64,000 bases of DNA from Cupriavidus taiwanensis LMG 19424 (GCF_000069785.1 NC_010528.1:1240001-1304000); one strand, 5' to 3'. Shown: positions 1 to 8,698, numbered from the stretch's first letter. Program-made: numbers and translations. Notes: generated by a model not told the origin, from the sequence alone.

Positions 1-1353
1 CTGCAGCAGGCCGGCGTGCATGTGCTGGGCATCAAGGACATGGCGGGCATCTGCCGCCCGCAGGCGGCGGCCGCACTGGTCAGGGCGCTCAAGGAAGAGA
101 CCGGGCTGCCGGTGCATTTCCACACGCACGACACCAGCGGCATCTCGGCGGCGTCGGCGCTGGCCGCGATCGAGGCCGGCTGCGATGCGGTCGACGGCGC
201 GCTCGATGCAATGAGCGGGCTGACGTCGCAGCCCAACCTGTCGAGCATCGCCGCGGCGCTGGCCGGCAGCGAGCGCGACCCCGGCCTGGACCTGGAACGG
301 CTGCACGAGGCGTCGATGTACTGGGAAGGGGTACGCCGCTACTACGCGCCGTTCGAATCCGAGATCCGCGCCGGCACCGCCGACGTGTACCGCCATGAGA
401 TGCCCGGCGGCCAGTACACCAACCTGCGCGAGCAGGCGCGCTCGCTTGGTATCGAGCATCGCTGGACCGAGGTGTCGCGCGCGTACGCCGAGGTCAACCA
501 GATGTTCGGCGACATCGTCAAGGTGACGCCGACCTCCAAGGTGGTCGGGGACCTGGCGCTGATGATGGTGGCCAACGACCTGAGCGCCGCCGACGTGTGC
601 GATCCGGCCAGGGAGATGGCCTTCCCGGAATCGGTGGTGTCGCTGTTCAAGGGCGAGCTCGGCTTCCCGCCCGACGGCTTCCCGGCGGCGCTGTCGCGCA
701 AGGTGCTGCGCGGCGACCCGCCCGCGCCGTACCGCCCCGGCGACCAGATCGCGCCGGTCGACCTCGACGCGGCCCGCGCCGCGGGCGCGGCGGCGTGCGA
801 GCAGCCGCTCGACGACCGCCAGCTGGCCTCGTACCTGATGTATCCCAAGCAGGCCGCCGAGTACCATGCGCATGTGCGCCAGTACAGCGACACCTCGGTG
901 GTGCCGACGCCGGCCTACCTGTATGGCCTGCAGCCGCAGGAAGAGGTGGCCATCGACATCGAGCCCGGCAAGACGCTGCTGGTCTCGCTGCAGGGCACCC
1001 ACCCCGATGCCGGCGAAGGCAAGATCAAGGTGCAGTTCGAGCTGAACGGGCAATCGCGCACCACGCTGGTCGAACCGCGCAGCACCGCGCAGGCGGCGGC
1101 CGCGCGCCAGGGCAGGGCGGTGGCCGAACCGGACAACCCGCTGCATGTCGCCGCGCCGATGCCGGGCTCGATCGTGACGGTGGCGGTGCAGCCGGGCCAG
1201 CGCGTCGCCGCGGGCACCACGCTGCTGGCGCTGGAGGCGATGAAGATGGAGACCCATATCGCCGCGGACCGGGACTGCGAGATTGCCGCGGTGCATGTGA
1301 AGGCGGGCGATCGGGTGGCGGCGAAGGACCTGCTGGTGGAACTGAAGGACTGA
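1..1353 (+). CDS. pyc: Pyruvate carboxylase, C-terminal part (5' truncated by the window edge)
   Basis: The reading frame is already open at base 1, so only the last 450 residues are seen. They hold the end of the HMGL-like carboxyltransferase barrel (about 1-100), the conserved carboxylase/PYC-OADA domain (about 110-290) and a C-terminal biotinyl domain. The biotin acceptor lysine sits in the motif EAMKMET about 36 residues before the end. The enzyme family carboxylates pyruvate to oxaloacetate with ATP and bicarbonate and refills the TCA cycle in the cytoplasm. The biotin domain fused to the carboxyltransferase fits single-chain pyruvate carboxylase; a separate oxaloacetate decarboxylase alpha subunit is less likely because of the linker and PYC domain. 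A strong terminator follows. Start not visible. Confidence 0.93.
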   Translation: MQQAGVHVLGIKDMAGICRPQAAAALVRALKEETGLPVHFHTHDTSGISAASALAAIEAGCDAVDGALDAMSGLTSQPNLSSIAAALAGSERDPGLDLERLHEASMYWEGVRRYYAPFESEIRAGTADVYRHEMPGGQYTNLREQARSLGIEHRWTEVSRAYAEVNQMFGDIVKVTPTSKVVGDLALMMVANDLSAADVCDPAREMAFPESVVSLFKGELGFPPDGFPAALSRKVLRGDPPAPYRPGDQIAPVDLDAARAAGAAACEQPLDDRQLASYLMYPKQAAEYHAHVRQYSDTSVVPTPAYLYGLQPQEEVAIDIEPGKTLLVSLQGTHPDAGEGKIKVQFELNGQSRTTLVEPRSTAQAAAARQGRAVAEPDNPLHVAAPMPGSIVTVAVQPGQRVAAGTTLLALEAMKMETHIAADRDCEIAAVHVKAGDRVAAKDLLVELKD

Positions 1354-1396
1354 GCCCGGCGGTGTGACACACCGCCGCGCAGCCCGAGCCTTGCGC

Positions 1397-1433
1397 AAAA
1401 CCCCGGAAGACCACGGTCTTTCCGGGGTTTTTT
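1397..1433 (+). terminator. Rho-independent terminator after pyc
   Basis: A GC-rich stem (AAAACCCCGGAAGACC pairing with GGTCTTTCCGGGGTTTT, one bulged base) is followed by a run of six T. It lies 44 bases after the pyc stop and its A-rich 5' side could also make it work on the other strand. Confidence 0.9.
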
Positions 1434-1624
1434 GTCTGGATGGCGCTGCAGCGGGCCGGCCAGGCACCGTCTGCGCGGGCGCATGCATATTGTTCCTGCT
1501 TTGGAACACTGTGTTTGCCTGACGGAGGCTTCTGCCATCGCGACGCGCTGCTATCGTGTCGAGCCGTGATCAAAACAAAGTGGCGGCGCGACCCGTTGGT
1601 GCAGGCGCGGCCCGACATATACGG

Positions 1625-2200
1625 ATGTCAGTGAAGATAAAAAACGCAGCACGGTGGTCGCCGGCCGCGGCTGCGGTCTCTTTCGCAACCTGCCTGCTGG
1701 CGCTGCCCGGCGCCGCCGGCGCGGCAGGGTTCTCGCTGCAGGCGGGCTATGGGCGCGACAACCGGCACGGCGTGGAGAAATACGAAGTGTCGGCGCGCTG
1801 GGACGAGATCGTGCAGTGGCAGCTGTCGAACCGGCTGGCACTGGCGCTGGACGGCGAGGTCAACGTGGCGAACTGGCGCGCGCTGTCGTCGCGGCCGTCG
1901 AGCCAGTTGACGGAATTCGGCGTGTCGCCGATCTTCCGGCTCAGCTATGCGGGTGAGCACGTCACGCCGTTTGTCGAGGCCTCGGTGGGCCTGCGCGTGC
2001 TGAGCCACACCGAAATCGCCGGCGGCCATCGCATGGGCTCGGCCTTCCAGTTCTCCGACATGATTGGCGTGGGCGTCGCGTTCGGCAAGGCGCGGCGGCT
2101 GACGGTCGGCTATCGCTTCCAGCACCTGTCCAACGCCGGCATCCAGGACCCGAATCCGGGCACCAACTTCAGCATGGGCTACGTGCGCTACCGCTTCTGA
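1625..2200 (+). CDS. pagL: Lipid A 3-O-deacylase, PagL family (acyloxyacyl hydrolase)
   Basis: A 191-residue protein with an N-terminal signal peptide (about 1-33, hydrophobic stretch ending AGAAG) and then a small outer-membrane beta-barrel with alternating residues and a terminal aromatic (YVRYRF). The family motif FQHLSNAG is present near the C-terminus, giving the expected catalytic His167 and Ser169. PagL enzymes remove the 3-linked acyl chain from lipid A in the outer membrane and soften recognition of LPS by host receptors. The ATG at 1625 was chosen because it gives a proper signal peptide; an upstream GTG at 1556 would add 23 charged residues. No strong ribosome site is seen. Transcribed alone between the pyc terminator and the pirin gene. 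Confidence 0.82.
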   Translation: MSVKIKNAARWSPAAAAVSFATCLLALPGAAGAAGFSLQAGYGRDNRHGVEKYEVSARWDEIVQWQLSNRLALALDGEVNVANWRALSSRPSSQLTEFGVSPIFRLSYAGEHVTPFVEASVGLRVLSHTEIAGGHRMGSAFQFSDMIGVGVAFGKARRLTVGYRFQHLSNAGIQDPNPGTNFSMGYVRYRF

Positions 2201-2333
2201 AGGGCGGCGGCATCGTTCCAGCCGCAGGACGCTGCATCGCAATCCCGCCGCCTACCGCGCACTGGCCGCGGCACCTATCATCGCTGCATGGATCATTGCC
2301 GGCCGCGCCTGGCCGGCACTCTCGGAGATCAAC

Positions 2334-3209
2334 ATGAAGCGCATTCTGGGTGTCTACAGCGCACCGCGTCCGCACTGGGTCGGGGATGGTTTCCCGGTGC
2401 GCTCGATGTTTTCGTACACCAGCCACGGCAAGCAGCTCAGCCCGTTCCTGCTTTTGGACTACGCCGGCCCGGCCGACTTCACGCCGACCCAGCGTCCGCG
2501 CGGTGTGGGCCAGCATCCGCACCGCGGTTTCGAGACCGTGACCATCGTCTACAAGGGCGAGGTCGCGCATCGCGACTCGACCGGGCAGGGCGGCGTCATC
2601 GGTCCGGGCGACGTGCAATGGATGACGGCGGGCGCCGGCATCCTGCACGAAGAATTCCATTCGCCCGCGTTCACGCAAAGCGGCGGCGCGCTGGAAATGG
2701 TGCAGCTGTGGGTCAACCTGCCGGCGCGCGACAAGATGGCCGCGCCGGGCTACCAGGCGATCGTCGACGGCGATATCCCGGCGGTGCCGATGCCCGACGG
2801 CGCCGGCACGGTGCGCGTGATCGCCGGCGAATATGAAGGCAAGCGCGGCCCGGCGCGCACCTTTACGCCGATGCACGTGTGGGACATGCGCCTGAACCAG
2901 GGCGCCAGCACGCGCCTGGCGCTGCCCGAGGGCTGGCATACCGCGCTGGTGGTGCTGCGCGGCAAGGTTACGGTCAACGCCGAGGCTACCGTACGCGATG
3001 CCGAGATGGTGGTGCTGGACGGAGCCGGCGATGCGGTCGGCATCGAGGCCGGCACCGATGCGGTGGTGCTGCTGCTCAGCGGAGAGCCGATCGACGAGCC
3101 CATCGTCGGCCACGGCCCGTTCGTGATGAACAGCGAGGCGGAGATCGCCCAGGCGTTCCGCGACTTCAGCAGCGGCCGCTTCGGCAGCATGGCGGCGGGC
3201 CGGCAGTAG
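2334..3209 (+). CDS. Pirin family protein
   Basis: A 291-residue bicupin. The N-terminal cupin carries the pirin metal ligands His61, His63, His105 and Glu107 (motifs HPHRGFETV and ILHEEFH), and the C-terminal cupin follows from about residue 170. Length is normal for the family. Pirins are iron-binding cytoplasmic proteins; some have quercetin dioxygenase activity and some bind metabolic enzymes, so the exact role cannot be read from sequence. The start has a good GGAG site eight bases upstream. The gene faces the DUF35 gene tail to tail, with a hairpin between them. Confidence 0.9.
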   Translation: MKRILGVYSAPRPHWVGDGFPVRSMFSYTSHGKQLSPFLLLDYAGPADFTPTQRPRGVGQHPHRGFETVTIVYKGEVAHRDSTGQGGVIGPGDVQWMTAGAGILHEEFHSPAFTQSGGALEMVQLWVNLPARDKMAAPGYQAIVDGDIPAVPMPDGAGTVRVIAGEYEGKRGPARTFTPMHVWDMRLNQGASTRLALPEGWHTALVVLRGKVTVNAEATVRDAEMVVLDGAGDAVGIEAGTDAVVLLLSGEPIDEPIVGHGPFVMNSEAEIAQAFRDFSSGRFGSMAAGRQ

Positions 3210-3219
3210 GCCGCCGCTC

Positions 3220-3250
3220 GCAGTCAGCCGGCGCAACGCTGGCTGACTGC
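3220..3250. terminator. Hairpin between convergent genes, likely bidirectional terminator
   Basis: A perfect 10-bp stem, GCAGTCAGCC with GGCTGACTGC, and an 11-base loop lie between the stops of the pirin gene and the DUF35 gene. There is no clear T tract, so termination is inferred from position and symmetry. Confidence 0.5.
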
Positions 3251-3259
3251 CGCGCCCCC

Positions 3260-3658
3260 TCAGGCGAGCGTGAAGGTCGGCACCGGCGCGCCGCCGTCGC
3301 TGGGCGAAAATTTGACCTGCACCTTCTGGCCGATCCGCACCGTATCGAGATCGCAATCGACGATATGGGTCATCATGGTCACGCCTTCGTCCAGCTTCAC
3401 GTAGGCGATGCAGAACGGATTGGGGCCGGCGCGGCGCGTCACGCTGTAGGTGTAGATGGTGCCGCGGCCGCTGGCCGGCTTCCACGACGTGGTGCCCATG
3501 CAGAACGGACACAGCACGCGCGGGTACCAGTGGGGCTTGCCGCAGTCGTCGCAGACCTTGACCAGCAGCTGGCCTTCGCGCGCGGCCTGCCAGAACGGCA
3601 GGTTGTCGGGCTGTTCGTCGGGCGCCTTGTAGACGGCTGGGATATGTGGGGTGGTCAT
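3260..3658 (-). CDS. DUF35 / Zn-ribbon OB-fold protein, partner of a thiolase-like enzyme
   Basis: A 132-residue protein with an N-terminal rubredoxin-like zinc ribbon (Cys36, Cys39, Cys50, Cys53; CDDC and CPFC) and a C-terminal OB fold. Proteins of this type bind acyl-CoA and work as obligate partners of thiolase-fold enzymes, for example the DUF35 domain that pairs with Ltp2 aldolase in steroid side-chain breakdown. It starts 17 bases after the thiolase-like gene stops, with GGGAG before the ATG, so the two are surely co-transcribed and probably form one complex. The substrate is unknown. Confidence 0.88.
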   Translation of the reverse strand: MTTPHIPAVYKAPDEQPDNLPFWQAAREGQLLVKVCDDCGKPHWYPRVLCPFCMGTTSWKPASGRGTIYTYSVTRRAGPNPFCIAYVKLDEGVTMMTHIVDCDLDTVRIGQKVQVKFSPSDGGAPVPTFTLA

Positions 3659-3675
3659 GTCAGTGCTCCCGCGCT

Positions 3676-4842
3676 TTATTCACGTTCCAGGATCAGGGTG
3701 GCGCTGCCGTGGCGCGAGCCCAGGTAGCCGCCGGTGCCCTGGGCCAGCGCGAGGTCGCAATGGGCGACCTGCACCGCGGGGTGGGCCTCGCCGCGCAACT
3801 GGCGCACGGCCTCGATGACCTTGGTGATGCCGCCGCGGTTGGCCGGGTGGTTGTTGCACAGGCCGCCGCCATCGGTATTGAACGGCAGCTTGCCGACGCC
3901 CGAGATCAGGTTGCCGTCGGCGACGAACCTGCCGCCTTCGCCCTTCTTGCAGAAGCCCAGGTCTTCCAGCTGCATCAGCACGGTGATGGTGAAGCTGTCG
4001 TAGATCGACGCGTACTTGATGTCGGCCGGGGTCACGCCGGCTTCGGCAAACGCCGTGGCGCCAGAGAACCGAGCGCCCGACCAGGTCAGGTCGACTTCGC
4101 CGCCGAGCTGGCCCTTGATGTATTCGCCGGCGCCGCGGATCTTCACCTTGGGCCGCCGCAGCGTCGCGGCGATCTCCGGGCGTGCCACCACCAGCGCGCC
4201 GCCGCCGTCCGAGACCACGCAGCAATCCAGCTTGTGCAGCGGATCCGAGATCATCGGCGAGTTCAGCACGTCTTCGACCGTGACCACGTCGCGCAGCATG
4301 GCGTGGGGGTTGTGCTGCGCGTGATGCGACGCGGCCACCTTGACCCAGGCGAGCTGCTCGGCGGTGGTGCCGTACTCGTGCATATGGCGCATCGCCGCCA
4401 TCGCGTACAGGTTGACCGTGACCGGGCTGAACGGGCTTTCGAAAGGCAGGTCGGGCAGGTTGGCGCCCCAGTTGCGCGCCTGCGTGCCGGTGGAGCCTTC
4501 GGAGCGCGGCCGGCCCGCCAGCGTGATCAGCGCGACGTTGCACTTGCCGGCGGCGATCGCCTGCGCCGCGTGCGAGACATGGACCAGGTACGCGGAACCG
4601 CCGGTATCGGTCGAATCGACATGGCGCACCTTCAGGCCGAGGTAGTCCACCATGTTGACCGCGCCCAGCCCGGGCGCGTCGCCGGCGCAGAAATAGCCGT
4701 CGACATCGGCCAGCGTCAGGCCGGCGTCCTGCAGCGCGCCCTTGGCGCTTTCGGCGTGCAGCTGTGCCACGGTCTTGTCGGGTGCCTTGCGGGTCGGGTG
4801 CTCGTAGGCCCCGACGATATAGGCCTTGCCGTTGATGCTCAT
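3676..4842 (-). CDS. Thiolase-fold protein of the SCP2/Ltp2 type, lacking the catalytic cysteines
   Basis: A 388-residue protein with the two-domain thiolase fold and end-to-end similarity to proteins usually named acetyl-CoA acetyltransferase. The nucleophile region reads DSTDTGGSA (about 76-84), where true thiolases have Cys in a CxxGxxA context. The second cysteine, normally in a C-terminal CxGG motif, is also missing: that region reads AQGTGGYLG (about 366-374). The active-site histidine is kept (NHPAN, His332). Loss of both cysteines with a DUF35 partner is the pattern of Ltp2-type retro-aldolases, so a thiolytic role is doubtful. It heads a two-gene operon divergent from an IclR regulator. 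Function unknown; acyl-CoA ligand likely. Confidence 0.85.
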   Translation of the reverse strand: MSINGKAYIVGAYEHPTRKAPDKTVAQLHAESAKGALQDAGLTLADVDGYFCAGDAPGLGAVNMVDYLGLKVRHVDSTDTGGSAYLVHVSHAAQAIAAGKCNVALITLAGRPRSEGSTGTQARNWGANLPDLPFESPFSPVTVNLYAMAAMRHMHEYGTTAEQLAWVKVAASHHAQHNPHAMLRDVVTVEDVLNSPMISDPLHKLDCCVVSDGGGALVVARPEIAATLRRPKVKIRGAGEYIKGQLGGEVDLTWSGARFSGATAFAEAGVTPADIKYASIYDSFTITVLMQLEDLGFCKKGEGGRFVADGNLISGVGKLPFNTDGGGLCNNHPANRGGITKVIEAVRQLRGEAHPAVQVAHCDLALAQGTGGYLGSRHGSATLILERE

Positions 4843-4941
4843 CTGTTCTCCTTCGGTGCGTCAGGGGGTGCCAGCGCGGGGGCGGGGCGGGCGCGATGCC
4901 GGCACGGCGATCCCGAGAGTATTGCGTAGCTTGGCCGCTGC

Positions 4942-4974
4942 GCTGTATTCGGAAGTGCCGAAGGCTGTATTCGG
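4942..4974. promoter_or_regulatory. Two direct 11-bp repeats, candidate IclR operator
   Basis: The sequence GCTGTATTCGG occurs twice, at 4942-4952 and 4964-4974, with starts 22 bases apart, which is two turns of the helix. The pair lies between the thiolase-like gene and the divergent iclR-type gene, as expected for a regulator controlling both. A TACAAT hexamer at 5044-5049 is a possible -10 for the IclR gene. Confidence 0.45.
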
Positions 4975-5086
4975 GGCGGGCGCGGGCGCTGCCATCTAAG
5001 CCGGGCGCGCAGCACTTGCGGCGCGAACGATTGCGGCGACCGCTACAATCTGCGCTGGACACTACTGAATCTGAGCAAAAGGATCG

Positions 5087-5845
5087 ATGACCTACATCGT
5101 TGAAGCGGTGGATGAGGCCCTGGGCCTGCTGATGCTGGTAGCCGAGCACCCATCGCTGGGCGTGACCGAACTGGCACGGCGCGCCGGGCTGACCAAGGCG
5201 CGCGCGTTCCGCCTGCTGACCACGCTGGAGCACCGCGGCCTGATCGCGCGCGAATCGCCGGCGGCGGTCTACAAGCTCAGCTACAACGCGCTGCTGGTGG
5301 GCAATGCCGCGCGCGAACAGTTCGACCTGGTCAAGCTGGTGGGCCCGCGGCTGGCGGCGATCGGCGCGGCCTGCGGCGAGAACGTGATCGTGCGCGTGCG
5401 TGACGGGCTGGAGTCGGTCTGCGTGGCTCGGCACGAGTCGGCCCAGTCGGTGCGCGTGCATACCGAGATCGGCAACCGGCGGCCGCTGCATGTGGGGGCC
5501 TCCGGCAAGCTGCTGCTGGCCTTCGCCGCACCCGAGGTGGTGGATGCGGTGCTGGCGCAGCAGCTGGAACGCTTCACCACCAAGACCATCATCGAGCCGC
5601 AGGCGCTGCGCGAGGAACTGGCGGCGATCCGTGCCGCCGGCTATGCGGTGTCGGTGGGCGAGCGCGATGCCGACGCGGTGTCTGCCGCCGCGCCGCTGCG
5701 CGACCACAGCGGCGCGGCGGTGGCGTCGCTGAGCATCGCCAGCCCGGCCAGCCGCACCACGCGGCAGGCGCTGGACACCCATGTGGCGATGGTGGTGGCG
5801 GAGGCCGCCAACTTGTCGCGGGCACTCGGCTACGCGGGCGGCTGA
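5087..5845 (+). CDS. IclR family transcriptional regulator
   Basis: A 252-residue protein with the N-terminal winged helix of the family (about 5-65, LGVTELARRAGLTKARAFRLL) and the C-terminal GAF-like effector domain (about 80-245). IclR proteins bind small aromatic or organic acids and control catabolic operons. The ATG has AAAGGA eight bases upstream. It is divergent from the thiolase-like/DUF35 operon, its most likely target, and the peptide-type ABC operon lies directly downstream beyond a terminator and could also be controlled. The effector is not predictable. Confidence 0.92.
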   Translation: MTYIVEAVDEALGLLMLVAEHPSLGVTELARRAGLTKARAFRLLTTLEHRGLIARESPAAVYKLSYNALLVGNAAREQFDLVKLVGPRLAAIGAACGENVIVRVRDGLESVCVARHESAQSVRVHTEIGNRRPLHVGASGKLLLAFAAPEVVDAVLAQQLERFTTKTIIEPQALREELAAIRAAGYAVSVGERDADAVSAAAPLRDHSGAAVASLSIASPASRTTRQALDTHVAMVVAEAANLSRALGYAGG

Positions 5846-5899
5846 GCCGGTACAAGTCGACACGAGCGCGGCACGTCCCGCGCAGTTCCCGTCCCAAAC

Positions 5900-5921
5900 G
5901 GCGCTTCGGCGCCTTTTTTTT
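5900..5921 (+). terminator. Rho-independent terminator after the IclR gene
   Basis: Stem GGCGC-TTCG-GCGCC with a stable TTCG tetraloop, followed by eight T. It lies 55 bases after the regulator's stop. Confidence 0.92.
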
Positions 5922-5987
5922 GGCCTGGTGTGGGCGCCTCGGGGGTAAACCCTGCTTAACGACATGGGCCTCGATGTCTTATTCTTC

Positions 5988-6020
5988 GATACACGGTATC
6001 ACTGAATGAAACAATGTTTC
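5988..6020. promoter_or_regulatory. Two short palindromes before the ABC transporter operon
   Basis: GATAC-ACG-GTATC (5988-6000) and GAAAC-AAT-GTTTC (6008-6020) are perfect inverted repeats with 5-bp arms and 3-bp centres, 20 bases apart. They sit just before the binding-protein start, the usual place for an operator. The IclR protein next door is a candidate binder. The second palindrome contains the alternative ATG at 6014, which argues for the later start at 6041. Confidence 0.4.
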
Positions 6021-6040
6021 GGGAAACGAACCACCCCACC

Positions 6041-7687
6041 ATGTCCAACCCTGCCGTCAACCTGGCGTCGCGCCTTGCCGCATCTGTCGCGGCAAGCCTT
6101 GTTGCCGCGGCGCTGCTCGCCGGCGTGAACGTCGCGAACGCCGCAGGCGCCGCCGACCTGCGCATCGGCTACAAGGCCGAGATCAGCGCCGCCGATCCCC
6201 ATGTGCTCGACGCCGCCGGGCGCAACCTGTGGGGCCATGTCTACGAAACCCTGGTCGGCCTGGACAACGCGCTGCGCCCGGTGCCGCTGCTGGCCACCGG
6301 CTGGCAGCAGCTGGACGACCGCACCTGGGAATTCCAGCTGCGTCCCGGCGTGCGCTTCAGCAATGGCGAGCCGTTTACCGCCGAGGATGCGCGCTATTCG
6401 ATCGAGCGCGCGATGAAACTGCCGGGCGCGCGCACCTTCCGCACCTACCTGAAGTCGGTGGCGGCGGTCGAGGTCACCGGGCCGCTGACGTTGCGCGTGC
6501 GCACGCGTTCACCCAACCCGGTGCTGCCGCAGAACGTGGGCATGGTGGCGATGCTGCCGCGCTCGCTGGGGGCGGGGGTGCGCGAGGCCGATTTCGCGCA
6601 TGGCAGCGCCGCGATCGGCACCGGCCCGTACCGGCTGGTGGCGTGGGAGCATGGCCAGCAGCTGACGCTGTCGCGCAATCCCGACTACTGGGGCGGGCCG
6701 CAGCCGTGGCAGCGGGTGGTGTTCCAGTTCATCCCCAAGGAGCCGGCGCGGGCCTCGGCGCTGCTGTCCGGGCTGGTGGACGTGATCGACGCGTCGTCGG
6801 CCAGCATTGCCGAAGCCTTTGCGCGCACCAACGGCCGCATCCGCGTGGTTGCCGCCACCTCGTACATGCTGAACTACCTGCAGCTGGACCAGGCCCGCGC
6901 GGTCTCGCCCTATGTGCAGGACCACGCCGGCCAGCCGCTGGCGGCCAACCCGTTGCGCGACGTGCGCGTGCGGCAGGCGATCAGCCTGGCGATCGACCGC
7001 GACCTGATCGCGGCGCGCGTGACCAAGGGCGATTCGGTGCCGGCCGGTCAGATGGTGCCACGGGGCTTCTTCGGCTTTGCCCCGGCGGTGCCGGCGCCGC
7101 GCGCCGACGTGGAGCGGGCGCGCTGGCTGCTGGCGCAGGCCGGCTATCCCCAGGGCTTCCGCCTGACGCTGCATTGCCCCAACGACCGCTACCTGAACGA
7201 TGCCAAGACCTGTGAAGCGGTCGGGCAGATGCTGACGCGGGCCGGCATCCGCACCGAGGTGCGCACGCTGCCGTATTCGGTCTATATCACCCGCGCCACC
7301 TCGGGCGGCGCCGGCGGCAAGCCGGAGTTCAGCGCCTTCCTGCTCGGCATCGGCGCGGTCAGCGGCGATTCGCTGGAGCCGCTGGTGGCGGTGGCGCATG
7401 CGCAGGACAAGGCCGCCGGCCTGGGCGCCAACAACCGCAGCGGCTATGCCAACGCGGCCGTTGACGACCTGATCGGGCAGGCCATGCGCACCATGGCGCC
7501 GGCCCCGCGAGAGCTGGCGCAGCAGGGCGCGGCGGAACGGCTGGCGGCCGACGCCGGCATCATCCCGCTGCATCACCTGCGCGCGGCCTGGGCCTATCGC
7601 GACGGTCTTGTCGTGCAGCCGCGCAGCGACGGCTTCACCTATGCCGGCAACATCCGCCCGGCGCCGACGGCGCTGCCGCAACGTTGA
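6041..7687 (+). CDS. ABC transporter substrate-binding protein, family 5 (dipeptide/oligopeptide type)
   Basis: A 548-residue periplasmic protein of the SBP_bac_5 family. A signal peptide covers about 1-35 (hydrophobic, ending ANAAG), followed by the two-lobed binding fold with the family stretch LRPGVRFSNGEPFTAEDARY. The family delivers peptides, nickel, opines or similar ligands to a DppBC-type permease. The ATG at 6041 gives a clean signal peptide; another ATG at 6014 would add nine residues. It is the first of five genes spaced 39, 61, 10 and -4 bases apart, so a complete importer operon. Ligand not determinable; the porin and formylglutamate hydrolase downstream hint at small N-acylated amino acids. 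Confidence 0.92.
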   Translation: MSNPAVNLASRLAASVAASLVAAALLAGVNVANAAGAADLRIGYKAEISAADPHVLDAAGRNLWGHVYETLVGLDNALRPVPLLATGWQQLDDRTWEFQLRPGVRFSNGEPFTAEDARYSIERAMKLPGARTFRTYLKSVAAVEVTGPLTLRVRTRSPNPVLPQNVGMVAMLPRSLGAGVREADFAHGSAAIGTGPYRLVAWEHGQQLTLSRNPDYWGGPQPWQRVVFQFIPKEPARASALLSGLVDVIDASSASIAEAFARTNGRIRVVAATSYMLNYLQLDQARAVSPYVQDHAGQPLAANPLRDVRVRQAISLAIDRDLIAARVTKGDSVPAGQMVPRGFFGFAPAVPAPRADVERARWLLAQAGYPQGFRLTLHCPNDRYLNDAKTCEAVGQMLTRAGIRTEVRTLPYSVYITRATSGGAGGKPEFSAFLLGIGAVSGDSLEPLVAVAHAQDKAAGLGANNRSGYANAAVDDLIGQAMRTMAPAPRELAQQGAAERLAADAGIIPLHHLRAAWAYRDGLVVQPRSDGFTYAGNIRPAPTALPQR

Positions 7688-7726
7688 TCACGCCACTACG
7701 TATCCGCATCCCACCGGCTTCCTACC

Positions 7727-8698
7727 ATGCTTGAAACCCTACTCAAACGGCTGCTGCAGAGCATCGCGGTGCTCTGGATCATGTCGGTGCTGACCTTCTG
7801 CGCGGTCAACCTGATCGGCGACCCGGTGCACCTGCTGGTCAGCCCCACCGCGACCGAGCAGGAGATCACCGAGGCGCGCCATGCGCTCGGCCTGGACCTG
7901 CCCGTGCCGCAGCAATACCTGCGCTTTCTCGAGGGCGCGCTGCACGGCGACCTGGGCGACTCCTTCGTCTACAACCGGCCCGCGATCGAGCTGATCGTCA
8001 GCCGCGTGCCGGCCACGCTGGAACTGGCGGTGACGGCGCTGCTGCTGTCGCTGGGCATCGGCATCCCGATGGGCGTCTACGCCGGCCTGAAGCCGCACAG
8101 CCGGCTGGCGCGGATGCTGATGGCGGCCTCGCTCGGCGGCGTGATCATGCCGACGTTCTGGATCGGCATGATCGGCATCCTGGTGTTCTCGGTGAACCTG
8201 GGCTGGCTGCCGTCGGGCGGGCGCGGGCCGGTCAGCACGGTGCTGGGCGTGCCGCTGTCGGTGACCAGCTGGGAGGGCATCCGCTTCCTGCTGCTGCCGG
8301 CGCTGACCCTGTCGCTGTTCAAGATCTCGCTGGTGGCGCGGCTGACCGAGGCCGGCACGCGCGAGGTGGCAGGGCAGGAGTACATCAAGTTCGCGCGCGC
8401 CAAGGGCGTGGGCGGCGCTCGGCTGGTGCTGCGCCACGTCGTGCCCAATGTGCTGATCCCGATCGTGACCGTGGTCGGGCTGGAGTTCGGCCACCTGATC
8501 GCCTTCTCGGTGGTGACCGAGTCGGTGTTCTCCTGGCCCGGCATGGGCAAGCTGATCATCGATTCCGTGCTGGCGCTGGACCGCCCGGTGGTGGTGGCGT
8601 ACCTGCTGGTCACGCTGCTGCTGTTCGTGGTGCTGAACCTGGTGGTCGACCTGCTGTACGTGGTGCTCGATCCGCGCCTGCGGCACAAGGCGGCCTAG
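7727..8698 (+). CDS. ABC transporter permease, DppB type
   Basis: A 323-residue inner-membrane protein with six predicted transmembrane segments: one at the N-terminus, then a periplasmic loop, then five more from about residue 95. The cytoplasmic EAA loop that contacts the ATPases is present (REVAGQEYIKFARAKGVGG). Length and order match DppB/OppB. It forms the channel with the next gene's product and is driven by the two ATPases downstream. Confidence 0.93.
   Translation: MLETLLKRLLQSIAVLWIMSVLTFCAVNLIGDPVHLLVSPTATEQEITEARHALGLDLPVPQQYLRFLEGALHGDLGDSFVYNRPAIELIVSRVPATLELAVTALLLSLGIGIPMGVYAGLKPHSRLARMLMAASLGGVIMPTFWIGMIGILVFSVNLGWLPSGGRGPVSTVLGVPLSVTSWEGIRFLLLPALTLSLFKISLVARLTEAGTREVAGQEYIKFARAKGVGGARLVLRHVVPNVLIPIVTVVGLEFGHLIAFSVVTESVFSWPGMGKLIIDSVLALDRPVVVAYLLVTLLLFVVLNLVVDLLYVVLDPRLRHKAA

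Noticed and set aside
1440..1634. Small open frame after the pyc terminator
   Set aside because: No ribosome site and overlaps the PagL start; no recognisable protein features.
3680..5965. A 761-codon open frame on the minus strand
   Set aside because: It overlaps the thiolase-like gene in another frame and runs antisense to the IclR gene; low-complexity Arg-rich product.
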